The position numbers were made by a program, and so were the translations under genes. 64,000 nucleotides of DNA from Cryptomeria japonica. Lineage: Eukaryota > Streptophyta > Pinopsida > Cupressales > Cupressaceae. The notes under the pieces are model-generated. The model did not search any database. It was not told the origin of the DNA and saw only the letters and a program-made list of their open reading frames with translations. Shown here piece by piece: positions 11,290-22,010 of this stretch. The number at the start of each line of letters is the position of its first letter. The first letter of the stretch is position 1. Where the stretch lies: NCBI RefSeq assembly GCF_030272615.1, contig NC_081410.1:256913533-256977532 (forward strand), in the 5' to 3' direction.

Positions 11290-12872
11290 TCATTTACAAA
11301 CCAATCTAGCCTTATTCCTTACAACTTTACCATCCTCATTCAATTTATTCCTAAAAACCCATTTAGTTCCAATAACATTCTTATTTTTAGGTTGGGGAAC
11401 CAAAGTCCATGTATTATTTTTCTCAGTATGATCTAATTCTTCTTCCATAACTTTTAAGCAATATTCAGTTTTGCATGCCTCAATTACTAATACCGGTTCA
11501 ACTTGTGAAATTAAACATACCTCATTAGTTGTTAGTCTTCTTGTTATTACTGCATTGTTCTTATCCCCAATGATTTGATCTTCTGAATGATTCAATCTCA
11601 CATACCTAGGAGTCCTCTGACTCTCTGTTCCTCTTCCATGTTCTTCAGTTATTGTAGAATTTTCAGATACTGTCAGAGTAACTGGCTCAACACTTTGTTC
11701 TGGTAAAGTTGCTACTAGTTCATATATAATCATTTTCACTGCCGGTTCCTTCTCATAAACTCTGATTTGACCTCTATTTAGGTCATCCACTTTGACATTA
11801 ACACTCTCCACAATTCTCTGCAATCTCTTGTTATAACATTTATATGCCTTTCTCTCAGTAAAATAACCAAGAAATATGCCTTCATCATGTCTAGGATCAA
11901 ATTTTCCAATGATATCATCTCTCCTAATATAACATTTACTACCAAATATTCTGAAATACTTAACTATAGGTGTATTGCCAAACCATAATTCATAAGGTGT
12001 CTTACTATATTCTCCTTTGATATGTACTTTGTTGAATGTATAAACCATTGTGCTCACTACTTCTCTCCAGTAGATATAAGGTAGACTATCTTCCATCATC
12101 ATTGTTCTAGTAGCGTCCAAGATAGTTTTGTTCTTCCTTTCCATAACTCCATTTTGCTGAGGTGTCTGAGGAGCAGAAAATTGTCTTCTTATACCATGCT
12201 TCTCACAAAAGTTATCAAACTCACTGGATGTGAATTCTCCACCATGATTTGACATCAAACATTTAATCTTCAATCCTATCTCAGTTTCCACTTTAGCCTT
12301 AAATATTTTAAACTTTTCAAATGCCTTAGATTTCTCCCTTAGAAAAGTAACCCACATCATTCTAGAATAATCATCAATAATTAGCATGAAATCTCTATCA
12401 CCTTGAAAACTTTTAACTCTAGTAAGGCCACACAAATCAGTATGAATAAGATCAAGAAAATCAATAGATTTACCTTGTATGCTCATAAAAGAGGTTCTGG
12501 CATGTTTACCCATTTGACATTCTTTACATACTGGATTATAGGGCTTCATAATCTTAGGTGTATCTCTAACTGCCTTAGTTGAACTGATCTTCACAATGTA
12601 ATCAAAATTCACATGACACAACCTTTTATGTGATAGCCAACTCTCATCAATTTGAGCAATCAAACATGTCTTCTCACCAGAATTCAAATTAAATATATTA
12701 CCTTTTGTTGTGTACCGATTGCAATCTCCAAACTAGATCTGTTAATGATTTTGTATTTTCCATCCTTGAACTGTAATTGAAATCCCTTATCCACCAATTG
12801 TCCTACACTCAAAATATTATGCCTTAAACCTTCAACATAATAAACATTGTTAGTATTGTTCTTACCATCCAA
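11290..12872 (-). pseudogene. copia-1 protease end, integrase and start of RT
   Basis: The long open piece 12687-11290 (465 residues) holds the pre-integrase zinc region (WLSHKRLCHVNF ... CKECQMGKHAR), then the integrase core with IHTDLCG (first Asp), LMSNHGGEF where the second catalytic Asp of the usual SDxGGEF is Asn, and PQQNGVMERKN (Glu). After a spacer comes the start of RT (NTWTLVPQP, GTKWVFRNK). The adjoining frame 12872-12684 carries the C-terminal part of the protease domain (YYVEGLRHNILSVGQLVDKG). The Asp to Asn change alone should stop strand transfer. Order and motifs are diagnostic of Ty1/copia. Confidence 0.92.
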
Positions 12873-14188
12873 TGATATAGTTCATTTTTCTTTGATCATA
12901 CATGCTTTGTCATCTCCAAATCTAACTAGACCGCCATCAAATTCTTGCAAAGATAGAAACCTCCCTTTATCTCCCAGTCATATGATGTGAACAACCACTT
13001 CCAATTACCCATTCATCCTTGTCTTCAATTCTAGCAGCAAGTACCTTCTCTTCAGGTACATTCTCTTCCAGTGCCAGAATATCTTCCTTGATAGCCAAGA
13101 AAACCCATTCCTTCCTATTATCGTAACCACTAGCAGAGTCCTCTACCGGTTCATCATCAGAATCAGTAATGCCTTCCTCATCTGCTATGTAGCATGATTT
13201 GTCTTTGTTTTTCCTATACTTATACTTGTTCTGATATCTAAGGTTAGGCTTAAAAGATCTTCTAATTCTTTCTTCAAATCTTGAATTCCTTTCAGGACAT
13301 CTAGATGCAAAATGACCAATCTTATTACATGCAAAACATTTAAAAGGTTCTTTTCCTTCATACTTACTTCCTACTAGTCCTTTAGGTACTCTTTTAGTAA
13401 ATAGTGCTTTAAGTTGCTCAAATTCTTCATCTTCTCTCTTCATATCATCCAATTCCTTTGCATATAAAGCTTTCCAATCTTGGTTATCAGTTGATGTTGC
13501 AGATGCATCAAAAGCTGGTTTAAACTTCACAGCTCCAGAAAGTCCAAATTCCTCAAGCTCAAAAGTAGATAATTTCCCAACCAAGGTATCCTTGTTGACA
13601 AATGTATTAGCCATTGTTCTCAATTCATTAATAGCAGCACCCTTCATCTTGTAAGCCGGTGGTAAGGCTCTCAAAACTTTAGAAACAATTTCATCTTTGC
13701 TTAGAGTTCCACCACAACATTGAATTCCCATAACAATCTCATTTACCCTTTCCATGAATGCATTAATTATTTCATCTTCTTCCATTTTCAGATTTTCATA
13801 TCTCACCTAATAACCATCAAGTTTAGCAATCTTCACTGTAGGGTCACCTTCATTAAGAGTCTCCAACTTATCCCATATAGCCTTTTTCAGATGATTTATT
13901 GGTTAATCCCATTATTTGTTGACTAAAAAGTGCACACAAGAGGGCTTCTCTTGCTCTAAAATCATTGTCAAGCTCCTTATCTAGGTTTGTTGGAGGAGGA
14001 TTGCCAAATTCCGGATTATAAGGTGTGACATTATTCTATGTGATCTCCCAAATCTCCTTGCCAAGACATCCAATATGAGTCTCCATCTAAATCTTCCATA
14101 CTCTGCAATTTGTTCCATCAAGCCTTGGAATATCCCTTCAAAAGATAGCTCCAGATGAACTGGATGAACTTGAACTATTAGTCGCCAT
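12873..14188 (-). pseudogene. copia-1 gag with zinc knuckle, running into the protease active site
   Basis: The likely start is the ATG at 14188 (MATNSSSSSS), just after the PBS. The first ~380 bases contain several stops. The open piece 13806-12967 (279 residues) covers the UBN2-type gag C-terminus, a CCHC knuckle CFACNKIGHFASRC (about 13290-13340), an acidic linker and the protease site, which reads VIGSGCSHHMTG where the family has DSG. The catalytic Asp is therefore Gly. Gag packages RNA and protease matures the polyprotein; neither could work here. Confidence 0.88.
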
Positions 14189-14230
14189 AGGATCTTCCTT
14201 AGGTGGTTAAGATTTCTACAAAGAGGACTA

Positions 14231-14246
14231 GAGCTTCGATACCAAT
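14231..14246 (-). promoter_or_regulatory. copia-1 primer-binding site
   Basis: The minus strand reads TTGGTATCGAAGCTC directly after the 5' LTR end TCTAACA. It resembles the initiator-Met tRNA complement TGGTATCAGAGC with a small change (CGAAGC). copia-3 has the same variant. Confidence 0.8.
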
Positions 14247-15433
14247 TGTTAGATAGTTCAAATAACTAGAAGACAACTGAGAGGGGGATGTGAATCATTT
14301 GTCTCAGATTATTGGAACCTTAAGAAATTAAAAATTTAATATTGGAATAGCAGTTAAACCAATTAAGCATAAACAATAATCACAGAATAAATACCATCCA
14401 CATGACACCAAGATTTATACATGGAAAATCCGGTAAAGGGAAAAACCACAGTGGGAAGCCTACCCACAGTCAGATAAAACTTCTGAACTAAGTATGTGAA
14501 TTGTAATTGAGGGGCCTGCACTTGCAGGAAGGCCAATAGCCTAGAGCGCACTGCTCATCACAAAAGGAGCCTCACTGACTACATAGAAATCCAGACTACA
14601 ATCCGAAGAAGAGGTTGAACTTCAAAGATAGCATCTCCTATGCCTAAGTACAGTTCTGGTTAAGCTCAATACCAAAGCACTAAATCCTCTTACATAAACC
14701 CAATTCGATCTCCAATGATCGACCAATTCCTCTACCTAAATGATATTACATTATTCTCACATTACATCCATATCTCATTCCCATGATCTGATCTACAATG
14801 AGATCTTACATCTATATATACAAACCCTCGATCATAAATAATCAGGTTGACCACCAGATAATAAACCAATTACATAATTACAAAAAATGTAGGCCTTAGA
14901 CCAAAAAATTAATATCCAACACATAAGACATCCTGGAAACACATCGAGTGGACCAATCCACACGTTACATTAAACTGGTCCATAACCTAGACCAATCGGG
15001 ATCCAATATAGGTCCACACGCTAAAGCGATGATCTCCATCCACCAAGTCTTGAACATGATCACCAATAGCATCCTAAAACTCCACCAAAAGCTATACCAA
15101 CACCACTTATGCATATCATCAAGGATCTTCAATATAATCTCTATTGGTGAAACCCTTGTCAAAACTGCAAGCTAGGCTTCCAAGCAAACAGGATAGCATT
15201 TGATCACCAGACCAAAACCAACTGACCTAATATGAATATGAGTATCATGAATAAGCTAATTACATAACCAAATCATATTGGAGCCTATCGGATCATGTTA
15301 GATCCAAACCAACCAGAAACTACTCAACCTACCGGGACCAGATGGGTGCCGATTAAGAATCCAAACAACTAGTGTTGGCATCAATGACAAAACATCAATG
15401 CAACACATAATCAATTCCTCCAAATGGCTAACA
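14247..15433 (-). repeat. copia-1 5' LTR
   Basis: 1,187 bp, TGTTAGAT...GGCTAACA, followed by AGTTG (15434-15438), the right target-site duplication. It lacks about 40 bp present in the 3' LTR near 8450. Confidence 0.92.
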
Positions 15434-16180
15434 AGTTGATCATATGACTACTAAAAAATCTAAAATTCTACTTCACTGTCACTATAATTGTCACACCCAA
15501 GTAGGTTTCATTATTTACAAGTCAAGGCAAGAAAATAAAAAAGAAAAAACACTATGCCAAATATTCATCCCAAGGAAAAAGAGAAGTGATATATAGCTGA
15601 AATATCACACATACAAAGTGTGACAAAAATATTGACTATGGGAGCATGTGAGTAACTCCATCAGGGCTATGGATGCCTACTGGCAATGGAGAAATAATTG
15701 AGAGATTATAGTCTATATCCTCGTCGGAGCTCTAAAATCTTGCTGGAAGCAAATCTCTATTTGGGGTGCTTTTGAATTTAGAATAATCCACGTAGCTAGT
15801 CATATAGGATGCTAAGGATCTTTAATAAACACAAGAGCGAGAATTAACCCATTTCCACACACATGGGCAAAAGAAGATAAAAGTTTCAAGAACCAATGGG
15901 GAAGTTTTCTACATCTCCATTTTTAAATCCTAGTCACTAAGTGTGTTAATTTGGATGTTCCAAGAGCCCTTAAGGATCATTTGACTGCTTATATATGAAA
16001 TGTTTTGTACCTCCAATTTAACTGGTGTACTACAAAATGCTAAACAAACATAGTCATCCTTGTTCAAATAGGAAATGCATCTTCATCATGCATATTGCAT
16101 TAACATAGGTCATTTCAAAAATTCATTGTCTCCACATGCATTCTGCAGATCATCATGTCATATAGGTCTACATACTAGGG
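15434..16180 (+). other. G1 3' region, no gene seen
   Basis: AT-rich sequence downstream of copia-1 on the same G1 backbone. I find no open frame with recognisable content. Confidence 0.4.
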
Positions 16181-16570
16181 GCATAGCTGAAAAAATCATT
16201 AAAATCATATAGAGTCCTGAAAAACTTTTAAAAAACATTGAAAAGCACAAAAATCATAAAAATCATATAAAGTCTAGCAAAAATTCAAAAACATCGAAAA
16301 AAAACAAATAAAACAAAAAACATTGGAAAAACAAAAAAATCATACCAAAAACATTCAAATATAGAGTCCTGAAAAAATACCAAAAACATTGAAAAGCACA
16401 AAATCCAAAAAATCAAATAGAGTCCTGAAAAAATACCAAAAACATTCAAATATGATCCTAAACAAATACCAAAAACATTCAAATAGGATCCTGAAAAATA
16501 CCAAAAACATTCAAATATCAATCCAAAAAATCAAAATAATAAAAAATCAATAAAAATCAATAAAAAAACT
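16181..16570. repeat. A-rich minisatellite in the G1 3' region
   Basis: Drifted tandem units built from AGTCCTGAAAAA, TACCAAAAACATT and CAAATA (about 30-50 bp apart). The minus-strand ORF over 16285-16521 (repeated FECFWYF.GSYLN) is a product of the repeat. Its complement matches the repeat at 63470-63755 in G4 and, more weakly, 28190-28345 in G2. Confidence 0.75.
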
Positions 16571-17605
16571 TGCAATAAAATGTCTCGCAAGAATCAAACA
16601 CCCTAGCAAATATCTAGCAAATGCTTTGCATGAAGTTAACAAAGTATACAACTATCTAGTCAAACATTTGCAATCAACCAATCAAGTTGTCTAATCAATC
16701 GTATCAAATATCCATATCAAGTGATCATTATCTTGTCTTAAACAGAAGTGGATACACTCGAAACTAGACAAGTCAGTCTTAAACGAGGTCCACAACTTTC
16801 CGAGATCAGACATTATCAACCATCACATCAAACAATTAAAATGAAGACACATATCGCTATGGTTGTTGGATTTTGTCTAGGTCAGTCTTTATCTTTTATC
16901 ATTCGGTGACAAGTCATGTTCCTATGCTACTCAAGGATGTCCACAAGTGACTAGAGGAGTGTTGATGGACATTATCTTTTTTTTTCTTTGTTTGTTGTTT
17001 GTGGTGTGGACCAATGAAGTTCTGGGGCAATAGTTCCAGTGGGTGTCTGTGATTGGTACATTCATTCGGCAAGTATCTTATGCAAAAATAAAAGTCAGGG
17101 ATGTCTATGCTTGTGATTACCCCATATACCTCGACCCTTGGCACTACAACTAGAATGGAGAGTTCTCTCCTTGTCTGCTATGTGTTTATTTCTTCAATGT
17201 GATATCTTTACATCTTGGTTCCTTATACCCTGATGTGCAAAGCTCCATTGTTACATAATAAGGCTCAGTGATGAATATATATTGCGCTATAAATAAAGGC
17301 ACAAAAGTTCGTGAAAACCATCATCTTCATTTTTCAGCCTATCATTGTCAATCCATCATCTCATATCAATCATCCTCAATTGCTTCTAATTCTCATCTTC
17401 CATTCTATTTCATTCTAAGGATCATTCTCTCATATTTTATCTCAATATCATCTTCACATCACCTACCTCTATCTCTAATCAACTAACTATTCTTTTATCT
17501 CACATTTTTTCTTATTTCGAGAGATTCTTCAAACCTTTAATGCATAAACAATCTCTCGAGGGGGGATTACACCCTAAGCATTATTGGGGCAAGAAATTTT
17601 TTTGT
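16571..17605 (+). other. G1 3' region shared with G2 and G4
   Basis: No gene is seen. Parts match, in reverse, the 3' internal regions of G2 (27760-27990) and G4 (62990-63230): for example GTTCCTATGCTACTC at 16918-16932 against the complement near 27778 and 63005. The ORFs at 16914-17144 and 17268-17486 have no domain. TCTCGAGGGGGG at about 17562 matches the CCCCCTCGAG near 62645. Confidence 0.5.
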
Positions 17606-17607
17606 TT

Positions 17608-17652
17608 TCTTTGAAACAACGTCATTTTGACATTGTCTCAAAGAGGCACAAA
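17608..17652 (+). promoter_or_regulatory. G1 hairpin and polypurine tract before the 3' LTR
   Basis: CTTTGAAACAACGTC pairs with GACATTGTCTCAAAG around a short loop, then AGAGGCACAAA leads directly into the LTR start TGTAGACACC. This is the + strand version of the signature seen in reverse at 20478, 62554 and 2690. The polypurine tract is interrupted by a C, so it is decayed. Confidence 0.7.
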
Positions 17653-18840
17653 TGTAGACACCTAAAAATGTCTCATTAATTGCATACTAATTATTTGTCT
17701 AATTGATTAAATAATTCTTTAATTATTTTAATAATTTAATTAATCTTATTCTTCTAAATTCATATTTCTTCATCATATTACTAATTATCCTATTTCAATT
17801 TCTATTTATAATCAATTAATCATTAACCCTCTTCTAAATATTAATTAAATATTTTTTATTTAATTAAATTCAATTTCTAAATAATTAAATAGTTTCTTTA
17901 AATTATTTAATTAGTTAATTAATTCTTCTAATTTAAATTTCAAATCCCCAAATTCTAATTTCATTTAATTTCATATTCTTCTAATTTCAAATACATGTGT
18001 GCATGATTTCAAAAATCAAATTAAATATCAAAGTCAAAGTTCTAAATATATTCAAATAACAAATTGAATTTAAAATAAATTCAATATTTGAATTAAATCT
18101 CATGGAAAGATTAAAGAATAAATTAAAAATCAAAGTCAAAGTGCAAGCACATGCTAAATTAATTAATTAATTAAATTATCTTTTCAATCTATATTTCTAT
18201 CTTCCACTTTGGGTTTTTTCAAAAAGCTTTCAATGAGTTAACTATTCCATCTATTTTAATTGATCTTCAATCAATTGATCAATTACATCATTTCTTTAAT
18301 TCTCTCCAATCATTCTTTTTATATCTTCTAATTATCTTTTTTCTAAATAAAGTTTTCTTTGTCATCAATCAATTGTCCTCCAATCATTCTTTTTCATTTT
18401 CCAATCAACTTTTTTTCTCAATCAGTTAACTCAATTAACAATTCAATCAATTTTGTTCCACCTCCAAATCAGAAATTCAACTATCAATCAACATGTGAGC
18501 TCACCTGAGTTCCACCTCTTGATCAATCACGTCCACCTCTCAATCAATCCTCTCCAATAATCTATAAATTGAGCATTCAATCTCCATTTTCAACAATCAT
18601 GAACTTCAAATCTTTGTGTCATTTGCAGGTTGCCAGTGCAATATCTGAGAGCCATCATACCACAGAGAAGAGAAGAACAATGGAAGCCATATGCAGTCAT
18701 GGAATAGGGAGTCTTAATTAAATATTTTATATTCCTTTTACTTTTCTTTACATTATTTTATTGGTTTATTTAGGATTCTTTGATTAGATAGGGTTTCATG
18801 ATTTCCCTCTTATTCTAATATAATAATGATGAATTTTACA
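17653..18840 (+). repeat. G1 3' LTR
   Basis: It starts TGTAGACACC and ends at ATTTTACA (1,188 bp if that end is right). It contains a TATA box (18563-18571) and AGAACAATGGAAGCC near 18676, which resembles the complement of GGCTCCATTGTTCT in the G2 and G4 LTRs. The 3' end is less certain than the start because no duplication or second LTR is in the window. Confidence 0.65.
18563..18571 (+). promoter_or_regulatory. TATA box of the G1 LTR (TATAAATTG)
   Basis: TATAAATTG is about 910 bp into the LTR. The identical nine bases occur on the minus strand in the G2, G3 and G4 LTRs, which supports a promoter role. Confidence 0.55.
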
Positions 18841-18925
18841 TACGATAATAGGAATGCACATTATTTAGAATGGAGAGGACAAAGGTGCAACTCATTGTCA
18901 CTTATCATTTAAATGATACCAAGTG
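18841..18925. other. 85-bp spacer between the G1 and G2 LTRs
   Basis: A short stretch between two LTRs that end toward each other. It contains TATCATTTAAATGATA (18904-18919), a perfect palindrome. No gene. Confidence 0.4.
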
Positions 18926-20477
18926 TGTATCAGAAAAATGAAGTTAATCATAAAAACCAAAGCACCATCAAAAGTGAATCACAAACTTTTAACAATTATG
19001 CTAATCTATCCTCATCTAACCAATAGAGAAATTGAATGGAAATACAAATTAACATGAAAACATAATAACAGATATCATCATTCCTTCAATGTGGCTCCAT
19101 TGTTCTTTCTTTCGTCTCTAATTTGATGTTGCTCTCATTGTGTATGTGCCAATATGAATGAAAGCAAGATTGATATCAAGGAATAATTGAAAGTACAATT
19201 CTAAGATGAAATGATTTCCAAACAATGCATGAAATTTTTAGAACTAGATGATGGCTAAATGCTTTGATAGAATAAAAATACTTATAAACTACATAAATGC
19301 TAGACAATTTGATAGAATAAGAATGCTTGAAAGTTAGTTAATTTGATTGAAGGATAGGGTCCCAATTTATAGAAAACCGAAGACTCAATGAATGAACAAG
19401 ATCGAAAAGATCTTTTATTAGATGGATAGACTTGATTGAGTGCATGAAAAAGCTACCATTTGAGGAAGGATGAAGATGACAAGGAAAAAGTGGAAAAAAG
19501 AAAAAAGAATATTTTTGAGGATGCATACCTCATTTTCGAATTTAAAATTAAGATTAATGAGATATTTCAAAAAAATGAATTTTTGAAAATAAAAGATGAT
19601 ATTAGTTTCCCATTTTTAAAAATTAGGAGATAAATAATTAAATAAATAAAGATATTAATTTAATTATTGATGACATAATTAGCTAATGAAATAATTTAAA
19701 TAAATTATTCAATTATGGGAGATAGAAATTGAACATTTAATTAAATAATTAAAATTATTTAATTTAAGTGTAGAATTCAAAAAATTAAATAATATAAATT
19801 ATTTAATTAATATTAAAAAGGAGATGGTTAATGATGAATGATTAGGAAGAATAATTAGTAAAAGGGCTTAATTAATTAAACAATTAATTAAACTTGAAAG
19901 AGAAAATTAGTCAAACTGGTGTTTGGAGACCTTAATGTATTCAAATTATTCAACTTTGGTCAAATAGGTGAAAATGGGAAGAAACACAAAGGTTCAGACA
20001 AAAATGGGAAGAATTGAGGGAAGATGTGAAAATTAGTTCAAACTGAGTAAACCCAAATAAAAGTGGGTAAATCAGGTCAAAGTAGGTCAACAGATGGAAA
20101 AGGGATAAATGTGATGCAATGGGGTGGGAGAAGAGGTCAAAACGATGTCATAAAATAGGAATTGGGAGAAAATGATGTCAACAATATAGAAAATGGGAAG
20201 CAGGAAGCGGCAGGACAAAAAAGGAAGCAAAATGACCTAATTGGAGTACGTTTAGAGATAAATCGACATCACTGGATCAAAATGGGACCAAACTGACACC
20301 AAGGGGAAGAAGTTGAGGCAAAAATGAAATCCCAAACATGAAATGGGGAGAAAATGATATGATTTGGACAAAAAATGGGAAAGGAGAAGCGAGACAAGGT
20401 CGCATGCATAATAAAGACAATGCACAATCAGGTTAAAAATAAAGAACACATGTGTTTACCATTTTTTAGTGTCTACA
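18926..20477 (-). repeat. Gypsy-type element G2, 3' LTR
   Basis: On the minus strand it starts TGTAGACACTAAAAAATGG after a polypurine tract and ends near CTGATACA (1,552 bp). AT-rich body. It shares GGCTCCATTGTTCTTTC with the G4 LTR (19091-19107 against about 61322). The left end is set by comparison with G4 and by TG...CA only. Confidence 0.7.
19363..19371 (-). promoter_or_regulatory. TATA box of the G2 LTR (TATAAATTG)
   Basis: The minus strand reads TATAAATTGGGACCC. Same box as in G1, G3 and G4. Confidence 0.55.
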
Positions 20478-20527
20478 TTTTTCCCCTCTTTGAGACAATA
20501 TGATTTAGAACATTGTTTCAAAGAAAA
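20478..20527 (-). promoter_or_regulatory. G2 polypurine tract with hairpin
   Basis: On the + strand TTTTTCCCCTCTTTGAGACAAT is followed by a partner GTTTCAAAG (20513-20521). Read on the minus strand this is a hairpin (CTTTGAAACAATG with CATTGTCTCAAAG-like arms), then GAGGGGAAAAA, then the LTR. Confidence 0.7.
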
Positions 20528-20905
20528 TTGAAAAAAAAATGAACAAGTAGACCGAGGGATGGAGGTAGGACGCCTCCTCAAGAGATTGTTTCTCTATGAA
20601 AGAAATGAATGATCTCTTGAAAGAAGAGAAGAATGTTAAATGAAAGAGAAAAAATGATGAAGAGAAAAAAAATTAGTAAAACGAAAAAATATAGGATACC
20701 AAAAAAAATAAGTAACGATGAAACCTTGCTTTCATAAATGCACCTTACTTTTAGAGAGCTTTATTTGATATGGTAAATAGATACATCACATCATGACAAA
20801 TGAGGTTAGAGTGATAATGAGATCCCTCTCTAGAAAAACTGACATAAAATAGACAATGAATGTTTCCATGTTGTCTTGAAATCTTGGGTGTGTATGTCAA
20901 GGATC
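20528..20905 (-). other. G2 3' internal region, first part
   Basis: No gene. It continues at 27629 after removal of N1. The last five bases GGATC (20901-20905) are the N1 target-site duplication. Confidence 0.5.
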
Positions 20906-21773
20906 TGTTAGATATTTGATTAGTCCCAAAGACACTGAGAAGGGGGGCTGAATCAATGTCTAACTGATGGATGAAATATTTAAACTTGTTTGCAACTTTA
21001 CAACCCAAATTAATATACCGGTAAACAAATAATAATGCAGTAAAGAGAAACAAAAGTATAACCATCAATGCACACCATAACATAGATATTTTTGGTGAGG
21101 AAACCCAGTAGGGGAAAAACCTCGGTGGAATTTGTGACCCACAATATTTACTCACTGGCCAATATGAATAAATATTACTTCTACAATAGGGGCCTGCACA
21201 TGTAGGAAGGCCAATAGCCTAGAGCTCACTGCTCAATACAAAAATGGAGTCCCACTGACTACAATTGGATGGTTAAATCCAATGACAATGTGTTGCTCAA
21301 AAAAATATTTGCAATGCTGGATTCAGTATCGGTTTAAGCTCTAACTGATACCTCTGCCATAAACCTTTCTTTTCTCTGCTCTGCATCTTATTCACTCATA
21401 GGATAATTACATCAAAATGCATATACAAATCATTCGCTGTCATAACCTATCACATCTCATATATCGCTTCCTTACATTACCTAATTACATTTTATAATGA
21501 CCTACAAGATCTCATACATATATGAGTCTTTACAATACATCATGTTGGCTATACAAATATATTTACAATACAAAACAATATTATTTCAAGTTGTCTAGAG
21601 TGTCGGTATAATTTGTTGTCAGTGTAGACTGGATGCCAGTGTGAATAACCTGGTGGTGACTACCGATGCCGGTACATGATGTATGTTGCCGGTGTAACCT
21701 GTGAACCATTTTACCAGTTGGTTGCCATCAATGACAACATAAACTATTCTCATCTGAGTGTATAATGCCAACA
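20906..21773 (-). repeat. N1 3' LTR
   Basis: 868 bp, TGTTAGATATT...ATGCCAACA. It carries the GGAAACCC...GGGGAAAAACC motif (21098-21121) and a G-run near 20940, as in the copia LTRs. Confidence 0.92.
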
Positions 21774-21790
21774 ATCTCCCCCTTTGGCAT
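21774..21790 (-). promoter_or_regulatory. N1 polypurine tract
   Basis: The minus strand reads CCAAAGGGGGAGAT directly before TGTTGGCA. It is nearly identical to the copia-1 and copia-2 tracts. Confidence 0.85.
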
Positions 21791-22010
21791 TGATGGCAAC
21801 ACTAATGAGAAAAATCAAAAAAACTGATATCCAAAAATGAAGTCCAAAAACTGAGTGTGCTCCCCCTGAGCAAATGATCTCCTTCTGTACATTTTTCTCA
21901 TTACACTACTCCCCCTTTGACATCAATGACAAAGGATGTCAAAAGAATCAAAAATTCCAAATTTACCTAGAAACATGTAACTGGTTATGTAGAGTTTGGA
22001 AAATGTCTGC
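21791..22010 (-). other. N1 3' noncoding segment
   Basis: About 220 bp between the ORF2 stop and the PPT. It has CTCCCCCT runs on the + strand, like the same segment of copia-1. No gene. Confidence 0.5.

Larger units (their letters stand above)
8332..15433 (-). mobile_element. Ty1/copia retrotransposon copia-1, complete structure, coding decayed
   Basis: LTRs lie at 8332-9563 and 14247-15433, with TSD AGTTG at 8327-8331 and 15434-15438. On the minus strand the order is 5' LTR, PBS (TTGGTATCGAAGC), gag with zinc knuckle, protease, integrase, RT, RNase H, PPT (CCAAAGGGGGATAT), 3' LTR. Integrase ahead of RT is the copia order. The LTRs differ by roughly one base in ten over the first 100 bases, plus a ~40-bp indel, so the insertion is old. 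It lies inside the 3' part of G1. Confidence 0.95.

Noticed and set aside
16285-16521. Minus-strand ORF with repeated Phe/Trp/Tyr-rich hydrophobic units, like a membrane protein
   Set aside because: It is the translation of the A-rich minisatellite; the units follow the DNA repeat.
18904-18919. TGGTATCATTTAAATG on the minus strand beside the G2 LTR, resembling a PBS
   Set aside because: Only TGGTATCA matches, and the other side of this LTR has the polypurine tract, so it is a 3' LTR. The match also lies in a palindrome. Probably chance.
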